From Plectosphaerella cucumerina (Eukaryota > Ascomycota > Sordariomycetes > Glomerellales > Plectosphaerellaceae): a stretch of DNA of 64,000 nucleotides. How positions within the stretch are numbered: position 1 is the stretch's first letter; the number at the start of each line of letters is the position of its first letter. The notes beneath the pieces are model-generated. The model was given only the letters and a program-made list of their open reading frames with translations. It was not told where the DNA came from and did not search any database. This document shows positions 11,175-23,315 of this stretch, piece after piece. Position numbers and translations under genes: made by a program. The stretch covers positions 2,294,001 through 2,358,000 of the forward strand of contig JAGPXD010000004.1 of assembly GCA_020746995.1 (NCBI GenBank), given 5' to 3'.

Positions 11175-12503
11175 GGCGACGAAGAGCAGGCCCTAGTTGA
11201 AGCCTGCCGTGATAATACGAAGGTGGCCGTGCACCACAATCAGATCGCATTCGCGGACATGATGGAATGAGCGGGTTGCGGGCGTGGGGTCCGAAGTCGA
11301 AGTCGAAGTCTCAGACAACCGCAGCGGGTGTCCGATGGCTGAATGTGTTGTCAATGTGCCGTCAGCTTGTGAGTATCGCCGCCAAGTGATTTGTGCTGGC
11401 GAATATGTCGAAAGATGGACGAGGCTACGGTTGATATTCTCAATTATGGCAAGGCGGATCATTTGATGAGACGCGCCTGCCTGTTCATCGTCGCGTACCT
11501 TAAAGTGGTGAGCGCCTATCTTATCTGGTAAGTCTGCTAGCGTGATTGTGGCTTGCAATCGCAGGTGGGTCGAACCTGCCAGATACTTGATCATCTGTGC
11601 CACACAGCGGCAAGACCTAGCAGGTTAGAGATCAATCTTGCGCAATCTCATCAGCAGAACATCAAATTTGAGGCAGATCTACAGACCCGAAGTCAAAAGA
11701 AACACCAAGCCATCTGGTGTTCGCGTCCGGAGTTCCGACAGAAGAGCGGCTGGGTAGGGTTATGGACCCGAGGATGTGGTCCCTCGATCTGGACTGAAGT
11801 CAGGCCGCGAAACTCGAAACCTTCCCGCCGCCCGTGCTGTGAGGCTCAGCCATGACACGTCTCCGAGGTGTCGGACGGATTACGGACGGAATCAAGCTCT
11901 GGGTTGCAGGCCTGCAGCTGCAACGCAGGCCGGTGAGTCCGGTCATGGAACCTCACGATGTCAGCGGCTGGTCGGCCTTGAGTGCTCCGTCGTTGACGAA
12001 CCCCGCCTCCCGTGACTTCTGGAACCCCAATCCCGTCAACCTGCCCTCAAGTGCCCTGTCTACAAGAGACGCTACTGGTAGCTAACCTGGCACTAGCAAC
12101 AACCTCACTGCAGAAAAGCAAAAGAGACTCTGGCCCCGCTGATGGCGCTCCCCGTGGCGCGGTTCGGCGGCGGCCTTGCCCCGTTCCAGGCGTGGTCGTG
12201 GATAGCTAATCGGAGACCACGGCACGGCCGCGACGATGCTGCCGGGGGGGTCTTGTCGCGCACAGGCGTGAGACCAGATTCCCGAGCCCGGCGCGAGGCG
12301 CGGGACACAAGGGCACAAGGGGCAGAAAGGGAGACTGACACTCGGAGGGAGTTCGAAACCTGAGTCGTGAATTCTCCTGACCGACGCTTCCCAAGGCTTG
12401 TTCCCTGGAATTTTGACGCGCGCCGTCTCAACCGGGCCCGTCGCGACCCTTACTCGCAGTCAGGCGATCCCAGATTGACGAGCTCCCGCAAACCAGGCGG
12501 AAA

Positions 12504-12513
12504 TTGACGTCAA
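12504..12513. promoter_or_regulatory. Palindromic CRE-like site TTGACGTCAA
   Basis: A perfect 10-bp palindrome with the TGACGTCA core bound by ATF/CREB-type bZIP proteins. It lies far from either flanking start codon (1.3 kb from one, 2.7 kb from the other), so function is uncertain. Confidence 0.3.
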
Positions 12514-14150
12514 AGGCTTTGAAGCGTGGCCGTCAAGTGTAGGGAACACCCCTTCGCGCAGTCGAGACTGTCCCACCCCGGCCTAACCGGTTGAAGAGTA
12601 GCAACGGATGATTGGCCGTGGACTACCGCAACAAGCTCTCGCAGGTTGCCTAGCAATTGTGCAGTGTCGATGAGGGGCCGGGGCGTCGGAGTGAGGCGGC
12701 CAAAAGGAGGGGCCTTGGACGGACGGGTTTGTCTGTTTCCCTTTACGAACCCGCGGACTGGCGGCGTCGCATCCCTCGGGGCCCGACGCACCCTGGGAAC
12801 TTGGAAGAGACCGAGGGGCCGGGCTGGGGAGCCATCTGAAGGCCGCACACCACATCCTGTTGGCCCTGTGGAGGAGGAGGCCCCAGAGTAATCTTCGGCC
12901 TGACCCGTCACCTGGGAAATTTCCGCGCAGGTCCTATCACTCGACGTATCATGATGAGCCATGGCCGCTCCCAAGAATGATGCGACCAGTGGGTGCGCAC
13001 GCCAACTCTTGTCAGTGGGGGACGTTCGGTCGCAGTAACGTCCGAGTGCACGCGACCGAGGATGAGTCGCCGCCGGTCGTGATATATTTGGTTCGAGAGA
13101 TACATTGCGACAAATTGTATGGACATAGCAAGTGCCTTGCCTGGCCCCTTTCCCAGAGGGACGATTCTGGCTGACTCCCGTCTCCCTCGTGGCTGCATCA
13201 TACCCATGCGGTCGCGTCTGCACTGCGGCACGCCCGAATAAGCAGCCTCCTTTCGGCTGTGCCTTGTCGTGCATCGTGAGATGTGAACGTGCAGGGGGAT
13301 GCGCTGCCCCCCCTGGGACACCGCCCGGGATGACGAGAGATTTGTTTCGAGAAATCGGCGACTTTCGACAGCGAAGTTTACGACCTCCGAGCGGCGGATT
13401 TAGGAGTTTGACATCCTTCGGTCGGCGCTGACGGAGAAACAAATCGAATAAAAAAAGGCAGTGCCGGCCCCTGAGGCGGATGAGCGGCGAATGCAGTGCT
13501 TACCAATGAGTCCGCAGGCTAGGAGGAGTGGTCCCCTCTTCGGACTGTTGGTAGTCTCCGGGCGTTCCGGGAGCCGGCAGCAACGGCTTTTCAGGTGTCT
13601 GGGAGTGGGAAGCTGAGGCAATCTAATTTTTATGGATGATGGATGACGGAAAGGGCGGGATTTCGAGATGCGGATTTTTTTCTTTCAGACTCGAGAAGTC
13701 GAGGCAACGCGTGACAGTCCCGAGGTCTGACGCGTTCCGCGCGATGGGAACGTTTAGTTTAGGGGTTCACTAAAGATTCGACACGCCAAACAAGGTATGC
13801 CGTGGCTTGGAAGAGGCATTGACATTGTCGAGGCCAGGCTCCACCGGCGATCATATTGATCTAGAGCATCCACGTCCCCCCTTTCAAGTCAGTAAGTCCC
13901 TTCTCTCCCACAGTGCCAGAGGGAGGCTGGTCCAGTTCACCACATTACCAATCTGGAGCTCACGGGCCAAGGGTCTCTCGTGACGGTGAGCTCGAAGCGA
14001 TCTAGCGGCACGGCTCTCATCAGGTACCTGACCTCCAGGCTCAATGCCCTTCGGGACTTCCTGGCGATGCCAGGACGCGAATCTCGGGCGGAGGAGGCGG
14101 AGGGACGGGCATCCATGTCCCAACCGCATGCACGCGCCGTACTGCCAATG

Positions 14151-14427
14151 TAGGTAGGTACCTCTCGTACCAACCCACCACTTGTACCTGATGAAATCGC
14201 CATGCCTTATGGGACGCGGAGGGCGCGACGGCCGAATCGTTCTTTTCGCCGGGGCCAAGTGGCTTACTCCTTCCCTTTTGGCGGACGCGGCACTAAATGA
14301 CAAGCCCCTCTCCTCCCCTTCTCCCCCCCGTCGCGGTACCCGGAAAGGTAGGTACCGCTCCAAGGGCGCCTGCCAAAGTCCGCGGGATGACACCTGTCCC
14401 ACGGCAGGCTCGGTGCAGTAGGTACCT
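14151..14427. promoter_or_regulatory. Cluster of three TAGGTACC-type words
   Basis: TAGGTAGGTACCT (14151-14163), AAGGTAGGTACC (14345-14356) and GTAGGTACC (14419-14427) lie within 280 bp, roughly 0.8-1.1 kb upstream of the P4-ATPase start. The shared core GTAGGTACC contains the palindrome GGTACC. Related words recur elsewhere in this window's intergenic DNA. The binding factor is unknown to me. Confidence 0.35.
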
Positions 14428-15252
14428 CCCGTCCCTTTCCTTCCCTGTGTCCATCCTGAAAAAGTCCCCAGGGCCCTTGAGCGACTGCCTGTGCCCAGCT
14501 GTTTACTGGGTCGTCCATCTCCCGCCCGCGCTGCACCACCCGCACCGCGCACCCTTGGCAAGAATCCAGCCTGTCATCAAACACCACCGCACCGCCACCT
14601 CCCTTGCCCATCCACACAGAGCGTCCCGTTCGGTCTCCATTCCCCGTCCGTCACTCCGCTTCGCACTCTCGAATCGCCCGTACCGCACCGCACCGCACCT
14701 CCCGCCCCAACTTCCCTGACTCCTCGTACTGCCCGCCCGTCCCGTCGCCTGTCGATACCCTACCTTTGCCTGCTACACCCAAAATAATCTTCCCCTTTCC
14801 CATCCGCTCGCTCGCTCGTCCGTTCATTTCCCTGTCTCGTGTCTTTCCACAAACCTTCGGCGCGCAACACCTCGCCGACTTCGACCCTGTCGATCATTCC
14901 AAGAAAAGAGACCGACCGACCGAGACGACGCGTCCACCACTCATATCCACCCCCCCTTTGCACTGCACCCGCTGTGCAGCTCCGAGTGCTCCAAAGGTCG
15001 CCGGCCGGTCCCCCTTTCGAACCGGACCCTTCCAGCACGCAGCGAACAACAACAACAACAATAGTTTCCTTCACTCCAACAATCACTATCGCGAATCCCC
15101 TCAGGCTCAATCGCCGACCTTGGACTCGACACTTTTCGAAGCAACCGCCCCTTTTCCTCCCTCGCGGGATCGGTATCGGCCACCTCGGGGCCAGTCTGGC
15201 GGACAACTCGCTCTGATCGGGCTTCTCGCCCGCCCATCACCAGACCTTAACC

Positions 15253-18200
15253 ATGACGGTCCCGGAAGACTCGGTCGCCGGCGCGCACGATTCGAATACC
15301 ATCAACAATAATAATTCTACCGACAATGGACAGCCGCGAGATTCAGACGTCGCACACACAACCGCAGCATCCCCGGCCGTTCCGGCGGAAGACGTCAAAT
15401 CGAAACCAAAGAGGAGAAGGACGAGAAAGCTGACGTTTCAACACGGCAAACCTACAATCACAGTAGACCCCCCAGAGGGCGAGGAGCAGCCGGAGCCCGA
15501 ACACGAGGCGGGCAGAAAGGTCTTTTTCGGCCTTCCCCTGCCAGCCGACCTCCTCGACGCGGATGGCAAGCCTCTGCAACGCTTCGCCAGGAACAAGATC
15601 AGGACGGCCAAGTACACCCCCTTGTCCTTCCTCCCGAAGAACCTGTGGTTCCAGTTCCACAACCTCGCCAACATTTTCTTCCTTTTCGTCGTCATCCTCG
15701 TGGTAAGTGGTTTCCCACCCTTCCGCCTCTCCATGCTCCGTGACCAACACGCGACCTCTCTCTAGTTCTTCCCCGTGTTCGGTGGTTACAACCCAGGTCT
15801 GAACTCGGTGCCGCTGATCTGCATCATCGCCCTCACTGCCCTCAAGGATGCGATTGAAGATTACAGGAGAACCATTCTCGACATTGAGCTCAACAACGCC
15901 CCCGTGCACAGACTCCGCGGCTTCGACAATGTCAACATCACCGAAGACAACGTCTCCCTCTGGAGGCGCATCAAGAAGGCCAACTCGCGATTCTTCGGCT
16001 CCATCTGGTACCTCTTCCAGAGCCTTTGGTCGAACAAGGCGAGGGAGGAGAGGGCCAAGAGGCGTGAAGCAGCCCGGGAAAAGTCTGATGAGCCCCGCCG
16101 CTCCATCGAGACTCAGAGGACCCGCCGTTCATTCATGTCCTCGCACGAAGGCGACGCCGACGAGATCCCCATGACTCCCGTGGCATCGCCTCTGCCCCGG
16201 ACGAACCTCACACTTCCCGACCCTGCGGCCGACAAGCGGAGGGAGGACCAGCTCAAGCAGGAACTCGGCAATGTCTTGAACAAGGACCTTCCCGTCAACG
16301 GCAATGCCCGCTTCCATCGGGATGCCTGGAAGGATCTCTGCGTCGGAGACTATGTCCGGATTTACAACGACGACGAAATCCCCGCCGACATCATCGTTCT
16401 TTCCAGCTCCAACGCCGACGGCAATGCCTACGTCGAGACGAAGAACCTGGACGGCGAGACCAACCTCAAGGTCCGACAGGCCCTCCGATGCGGCCGCTCG
16501 CTCAAGCACGCCAGAGATTGCGAGAGGGCACAGTTCATGATCGACAGCGAGGGCCCACAGCCTAACCTTTACAAGTACAACGGCGCCGTGAGGTGGACCC
16601 AGACATTCGAAGGGCTCGGCTCTGAGCCTCACGAGATGATTGAGCCCGTCACCATTGACAACATGCTCCTCCGAGGCTGCAACTTGCGCAACACCGAATG
16701 GGCTCTGGGCGTGGTCGTCTTTACCGGACACGACACCAAGATCATGATCAACTCTGGAGTCACGCCCAGTAAGCGTGCCCGCATCGCCAGGGAGCTCAAC
16801 TTCAACGTCATCTGCAACTTCTGCTTCCTGCTGGCCATGTGCCTGGTCTCCGCCATTGTCAACGGCCTCTCATGGTCGCGGACCGACCGGTCGCACTTCT
16901 TCTTCAACTTTGGCTCCATTGGTGGCAGCGGCGGCATGACCGGCTTCATCTCCTTCTGGGCTGCCATCATCGTCTTCCAGAACTTGGTCCCCATCTCCCT
17001 GTGGATCACGCTCGAAATCGTTAGGCTGCTACAGGCTGTCTTCATCTACAGCGACGTCGAGATGTATTACGAGCCGATTGACCAACCATGCATTCCGAAG
17101 TCCTGGAACATTAGCGACGACCTGGGACAGGTTGAATACATCTTCTCCGACAAGACAGGCACTCTGACCCAGAATGTTATGGAGTTCAAGAAGGCCACCA
17201 TCAACGGACAGCCGTACGGCGAGGCCTACACCGAGGCGCAGGCTGGCATGCAGAAGCGCTTGGGCATCGACGTCGAAGCCGAGGGTGCCAGGGCCCGTGA
17301 GGAAATCGCCGCGGCCAAAATTCGCGCCCTGGAGCGGCTCCGGCAGTTGCACGACAACCCGTATCTGCATGACGACGACTTGACCTTCATTGCCCCGGAT
17401 TTCGCGGCGGACCTTGCCGGCGACAGCGGCGCGGAGCAGAAGGCTGCCAACGAGAAGTTCATGCTGGCGCTGGCCCTCTGTCACAACGTCATTGCCGAAC
17501 AGGTTCCTGGCGAGACGCCAAAGATCATCTTCAAGGCCCAATCCCCCGACGAGGCCGCCCTCGTCGCCACGGCTCGCGACATGGGATTCTCCGTTCTGGG
17601 AGGTAACGCAGATGGCGTCACCGTGAACGTCATGGGAGAGGAGCGATACTACCCGATACTGACCTCCATTGAGTTCACTTCGACTCGCAAGAGGATGAGC
17701 GTTGTTGTGCGCATGCCCGACAACCGCCTGCTTCTTGTCTGTAAGGGTGCCGACAGCATCATCTACTCTCGTCTCAAGCGCGGCGAGCAACAGGAGCTCA
17801 GGCGGGCCACTGCGGAACACCTCGAAATGTTTGCTCGCGAGGGTCTGCGAACGCTATGCATCGCGCAGCGTGAGCTGACCGAAGCGCAGTATGCGGCTTG
17901 GCGGAGGGAGTATGACGAGGCGTCCACTGCGCTCGACGATCGCGAGGAAAGGATGGAGCACGCCGCTTCGCTCATCGAGCAGGAGCTGTCCCTCATTGGC
18001 GGCACAGCCATTGAGGATCGTCTGCAGGATGGCGTTCCCGACACTATCGCGCTGCTCGGCCAGGCGGGCATCAAGCTCTGGGTTCTCACCGGCGACAAGG
18101 TCGAGACTGCCATCAACATCGGCTTCTCCTGCAACCTCCTCAATAACGACATGGAGCTGATCCACCTCAAGGTCGAGGAGGATGAGACGGGCGAGACGTC

Positions 18201-19917
18201 TGACGAGGAGTTCCGTGCCAAGCTGGATGCTGAGTTGACGGAGAACCTCAGGATCTTCGGCATGGACGGCAGCGACGCCGAGCTCCACAAGGCGCGCAAG
18301 AACCACGAGGCCCCGGCCTCTACGCACGGCATCGTCATTGACGGCTTCACCCTGCGGTGGGTTCTTCACGACGATCTGAGGCAGAAGTTCCTTCTGCTCT
18401 GCAAGCAGTGCCGGTCGGTGCTCTGCTGCCGTGTCAGTCCCGCGCAGAAGGCTGCCGTGGTGTCCATGGTCAAGAATGGCCTCGACGTCATGACGCTGTC
18501 CATTGGCGACGGTGCCAACGATGTGGCCATGATCCAGGAGGCCGACGTCGGTGTCGGCATTGCCGGTGTCGAAGGTCGCCAGGCTGTCATGTCTTCCGAC
18601 TACGCGATTGCACAGTTCCGCTTCCTACAGCGTCTGGTGCTCGTTCACGGCCGGTGGTCGTACCGCAGGCTGGCGGAGACCATCCCGAACTTCTTCTACA
18701 AGAACGTCATCTGGACCTTCGCCATCTTCTGGTACCAGATCTACTGTGACTTCGACATCACGTACATCTTCGACTACACGTACATCCTCTTCTTCAACCT
18801 GTTCTACACATCCGTCCCCGTCGCGATTATGGGTATCCTGGACCAGGATGTCTCGGACAAGGTGTCGCTGGCTGTGCCCGAGCTCTACCGCCGTGGTATC
18901 GAGAGGCTCGAGTGGACGCAGACCAAGTTCTGGTAAGTCGTCCCGCACGCTCGCGCTCTTGCTTTTACCCCCTCCATGTCATGCTAATACACCCCTCTCC
19001 GCAGGCTGTACATGCTGGATGGATTCTACCAGTCCATCATGTCGTTCTACATCCCCTACCTCACCGTCGTCAACACGAATTTCGTCTCGTTCAACGGTCT
19101 CAACATCGATGACCGCACCCGCCTCGGCGCGTACATTGCGCATCCGGTCATCGTCACAATCAACATGTACATCCTCATCAACACGTACCGATGGGATTGG
19201 GCCATCGTGGCCTGCGTCATCATCAGCGACCTGCTCGTCTTCGTCACGACGGCGGCGGCCACAGCCAACTCGGGCCAGGACGGATTCGCCTTCTATCAAG
19301 CAGCCGGCCAGATTTACTCCCAAGCCTCGTTCTGGGCCGTCTTCTTCATCGTCCCGGTCGTCTGCCTCTTCCCCCGCTTCGCCATCAAGGCGCTGCAGAA
19401 GGTGTACTTCCCGTACGACGTCGACATTATCCGCGAACAGGAGAGGATGGGCAAGTTTGCCCACCTGACGCAGGCGCCGCTGGACAACGAGATTCCTCAG
19501 GGCCGCCGGGAGAGCACCGCGCCGTCCAACTCGTCCGAGAGCTCGCGTAAGGGTAAGCACTTGCACTATGCCAGCGTGGATGAGGACAGGAGGCCAATCT
19601 ATCCACCTTCAGTTGCGACACGAACGACGGCACAGCATGCCCGCAGTCAAAACGGTAGCGACGGTACAAATTACACGGGCCATCGTCAGTCGATGGACCT
19701 GGACTTTGTGCCGCCGGTGCGACCGTCATTTGAGCGGGCGAGGCCATCGTACGATAGGTTCCGGGCCTCGATGGACCGCGTCCGCCCCAGCTTCGAAGCG
19801 AGCAGCGACTTCACCTCGGCCGCGCGCCTCTCCCGAATCGAATCCAGCCAGTCCGTGCAGCATCGATTCCACCAACGGCTCCGCGGACTGTCGCTGTCGA
19901 AGAGCGCCAACCAGTAG
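15253..19917 (+). CDS. P4-type phospholipid flippase, Dnf1/Dnf2-like (1509 aa, 3 exons)
   Basis: ATP-driven aminophospholipid flippase that keeps lipid asymmetry in plasma and endosomal membranes. Exons are 15253-15702, 15766-18932 and 19005-19917. The P4 N-terminal region ends NKIRTAKYTPLSFLPKNLWF and is followed by TM1. The actuator domain has LDGETNLK; TM4 has the P4 PISLW motif (VPISLWITLEIVR); the phosphorylation loop DKTGTLTQN has its catalytic Asp near residue 612; the nucleotide-binding domain shows KGADS; the hinge is GDGANDVAMIQEADVGVGIAG. The TM7-TM10 segment continues across the last intron (TKFW-LYMLDGFYQSIMSFYIPYL). The ~180-residue cytosolic tail is Ser/Arg-rich and carries repeated Arg-Pro-Ser-aromatic units. 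Length (~1500 aa) and the large insert after TM2 fit the Dnf1/Dnf2 group rather than Drs2. Confidence 0.93.
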
Positions 19918-21065
19918 CTCCAGATGGGCTCTGCCGACACCCCAAAGGCCGCCGTGGCCGTCACCGAATCATCACCCCTCACTTCAACACCACTCACTTG
20001 ACCTCACGGGCCCGACTCTCCGATCCCGATTCCGACTCCAATCCCGACTCGATCCTATCCGACACCATCGAATCGTTGCCACAACATGCGCACGCGTTCC
20101 GCGCCTGCTTTTTCTACGTCTCGAGTGTTTTTGGTTGATTCCCCCCCGGTGCATCTCACGATCTGCATGAGCGATCTACGACATTCTCGCCTTTCGCATT
20201 CCCAGCGACTCGACGCACCGTCGTTTTCTTCTTATTTCGTTTTTAGTATACTTTGTCGCGGCGACGCCAGTTCTTCGGTGTCGTCGTGGCCACTGCCCAG
20301 TCGTCTTCCTTTTTTCCCCTCGTTGGTACAAGGAGTTCCGGACGGTGTTTTGGACGGGCCGCCAGAGGCCGTACAGCGATATCCTCTTTTCTGCCTGTAC
20401 GTGCCCCTTTGCGGCGCGAGGAGGGGGTTCTAGACTTTGTCCAAGAGAATTGGTTGTTCTCATGAAATGCAGGAGAGAGTGTTCTCTGCAGGAACAAAAG
20501 GCGTTGGAGCCTGGGAGGAGGCGAAGATGGGGTGTCGGGGATGTCTCTGGCCGCCGAAGCCGGTGCTCCCCTGGCACTCGTCCTGTACATATTGGCGGAG
20601 GTGTGGATGAGCGAATGCTCCTAGTTTTGGACAGCGAAGAGAAAGAAGCCTTGTTTATCAAAATGTGTCGTGCTGAAGTATGGAATCACGTCGACTTAAT
20701 GATGTGATAAAAGAGAGTTGGGCATGGCTTACTTACACTTAAACTTGGATACAGAGTTTATTTGTGATGATGAGCAAAGAGGCTGCTAGATGTTTCGACT
20801 CAACTTGTGACAGTGACACCTCCAAAGCATGTCAATTCGCGCGGTAATTCAGTTGTTATAGCAGGTCGATTCGAAGAGAGAACTTGAATGGAGTCGCATC
20901 CATTGTAACAGAAGCTGCCCCTTGACGGAGCTTGCCGCTGATTGGCCAATGGAATGGAGGGGCGTCTGCCACAGCGACATCCCACCTCAGGAGTCCAAAC
21001 ATCATGCGATTTGTGGCTCTCCCATCTTTCCGACATACATCCACAAACAGCCGCAGCTCGCCGCC
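19918..21065. other. Intergenic region between flippase and Msc7-like gene
   Basis: The first ~800 bp look like the flippase 3' flank and the last ~250 bp like the promoter of the next gene. No gene or structured RNA was recognised. Confidence 0.4.
20941..20950. promoter_or_regulatory. Back-to-back CCAAT boxes (ATTGGCCAAT) upstream of the Msc7-like gene
   Basis: A perfect palindrome in which each half is a CCAAT box, placed 116 bp before the start codon. CCAAT boxes 50-200 bp upstream are standard sites for the fungal HAP/CBC complex, and a symmetric pair could bind on either strand. Confidence 0.5.
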
Positions 21066-22991
21066 ATGGAGAGCGCTCAGCAGTGGTGGGAGGTGGCGGC
21101 GGCTCGTCTCGGAGCTCTTGTCGCAGCAACACCGTAAGTTTGTTCTACACCCAACTAAAGAAGACGCGCTCAGGTTTCCAGCTTCGTGGTGCTGCAGGTC
21201 GTCTTCAGCGTCGTCGCCGTTGTGCTCGGCTTCTGGACAATTAGTAGCTTCAAGGCCGCCGAGGCCGAGCGCCCGAAGAGATACACTGTGCCCGTGCCGA
21301 AGACTCCCGCCGTGTTCGAGGTTGTTGCCGAGACGAGCATCAAGGTATGTCGGATTCTGAGAGCTTGATGTTCTCGCCTTTTTCTAACCTCTGGTCTTGC
21401 ACAGCTCCCTGGCTCCTCTGCAATCCAATGCTATGCCCCTGCGACGGGCCAGCTCCTCGGTCTCGTCAACCCTTCTACACCCGCCTCCATCGATCGCGCC
21501 CTAGACGCGGCCCACGCGGCACAGGCCAAATGGGCCCTGACGACCTTTTCCGAACGTCGAGCCGTCCTCAAGTCGATGCTCCAGCATGTCCTCGAAAACC
21601 AAGAACAGATATGCCGTATCGCCTGCCTCGACTCGGGCAAGACCATGGTGGATGCGCAGCTCGGCGAAATCCTTGTGACGACGGAGAAGCTGGCGTGGAC
21701 AATCAAGCATGGCGAGAAGGCTCTTAGCCCCAGCAGCCGCCCGACCAACTTCCTCATGGCGTACAAGAAGAACAAGGTCATCTACGAGCCTCTTGGTGTC
21801 GTGGCAGCGCTAGTGAGCTGGAATTATCCGTTCCACAACTTTATTGGTCCCGTCATCTCTGCCATATTCGCTGGCAACGGCGTCCTCGTCAAGGTCTCGG
21901 AGAACACGGCATGGAGTGCCCAGTACTTCACCAGCATCGCTCGCGGCGCCCTCGTCGCCCACGGACACGACCCGGCCCTGATCCAGTCCGTGGCCTGCTG
22001 GCCCCAGACTGCTAGCCACATCACGGCTCACCCTCGGATCGCCCACATCACCTTCATCGGATCCCGAGATGTGTGCCACAAGGTCGCCGCTTCGGCCGCT
22101 AAGCCCCTGACTCCCGTCGTTGCCGAGCTGGGCGGAAAGGATGCCGCCATCGTCCTCGACTCGGGCAAGTCGGATCTGGGACGCATCACCGAGATCCTGC
22201 TTCGCGGCACCTTCCAGGCGTCGGGCCAGAACTGCATCGGCATCGAGCGCATTATCGCTGGCCCCATCGTCTACGATATACTCGTCAAGTCTCTCGAGCC
22301 CCGCGTCAAGGCCCTCCGCCTCGGCCCCACGGCTGACGTCGGTGCCATGGTGTCTGACGCCTCCTTCACCCGCCTCGAGAACCTCATCTCTTCGGCAGTC
22401 GAGTCGGGCGCTCGCCTCCTCGCCGGTGGCAAGCGACACATCCACCCAGACCACCCCAAGGGCCACTACTTCACACCAACGCTCCTCGTCGATGTCACGC
22501 CCGACATGGCCATCGCCAACGAGGAGTGCTTCGCTCCGATCATGGTCCTCATGCGCGCCCCCACATCCACAGCCGCCGACATCCTCGCCATCGCCAACGC
22601 TTCCCCCTTTGGCCTCGGCGGCTCCGTCTTCGGCTCCGAGCGCGACCCGGCCATGCGCCCCATTGTCTCTGGCCTTCGCACTGGAATGGTCTCCGTGAAC
22701 GACTTTGCCGTCTACTACGCCGTGCAGCTGCCCTTTGGTGGCGTTGGCGGATCCGGATACGGACGCTTTGCCGGCGAGGAGGGACTTCGCGGCTTGTGCA
22801 ACGCCAAGAGTGTGTGCGAGGATCGTCTCGCGTGGGCGGGCGTGCGTACTGCCATTCCTCCCCCGGCGAGGTATCCTGTTGCCGACCAGGAGAGGGGCTG
22901 GCGGTTCGCGCGGGGAGTTGTCAAGCTGGGCTACGAGCCATCGTTGGGGCGCAAGGGCGCCGGTCTGTGGGATATCATGACCAACGGGTGA
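21066..22991 (+). CDS. Aldehyde dehydrogenase-like ER protein, Msc7 family (605 aa, 3 exons)
   Basis: Membrane-anchored aldehyde dehydrogenase superfamily member. Exons are 21066-21133, 21182-21344 and 21405-22991. An acceptor 8 nt upstream (21173) would give the wrong frame; using the CAG at 21179-21181 yields the TM anchor FVVLQVVFSVVAVVLGFW at residues ~24-41. The ALDH domain follows from residue ~78, with the general-base motif VAELGGKDA (Glu ~318), the nucleophile motif GQNCIGIE (Cys ~354) and the substrate/cofactor motifs VSWNYPFHN and NEECFAPIMVL. Both catalytic residues are present, so activity is plausible. N-terminal anchor plus ALDH is the layout of yeast Msc7, whose substrate is not firmly known. 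A palindromic CCAAT pair sits 116 bp upstream. Confidence 0.85.
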
Positions 22992-23315
22992 GGATGACTG
23001 GTGGATTTTGAAATGCATATCACATAGCGGGCGGGCGTAGCATTTGATCGGGGTGAGTTTCAAGTAACTAATAAGACATTTCAATCGCTTGCTTCCGTCT
23101 TCATTGTGCCATGCGTCCCTGCCTGGTGTCGTGCTGCGAGGTACACAGACACGCATGCCAAGCATCAAGAAGCGACCGCTTAGCTGAGATGCATCACTCC
23201 AGATGATCAGAAGTAGCACATTCATGTTCGTTCAATCGCTATCTAACATGTTCCGACATGACATTACACATTTGAGGCCTTCCCCGCTGCATACCCTCGA
23301 AGGGCAGCCCTCAGC
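22992..23315. other. Convergent intergenic region
   Basis: 324 bp between the stops of the Msc7-like gene (+) and the acetyl-CoA transporter (-). Nothing else was recognised. Confidence 0.4.

Larger units (their letters stand above)
11175..15252. other. 4-kb gene-poor region
   Basis: No convincing gene. Open frames here (for example 12510-13442, minus) show no domain, no codon-usage contrast and arginine/proline-rich translations. The DNA is not AT-rich, so RIP-inactivated transposon remains are not indicated. It contains a palindromic CRE-like site, three TAGGTACC-type words and, from about 14500, a pyrimidine-rich stretch with a CAA run (15045-15062) that is probably the leader of the P4-ATPase gene. 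Confidence 0.5.

Noticed and set aside
11556..11585. tRNA T-arm-like sequence (GCAGGTGGGTCGAACCTGC)
   Set aside because: The arm pairs, but no matching acceptor stem, D-arm or anticodon arm could be placed on either strand.
12510..13442. 310-codon minus-strand open frame in the 4-kb gap
   Set aside because: Arg/Pro/Ser-rich with no domain, no splice logic and no start context; competing frames of similar quality overlap it.
21810..23225. 471-codon open frame opposite the Msc7-like gene
   Set aside because: Antisense shadow of the ALDH domain, with no motif of its own.
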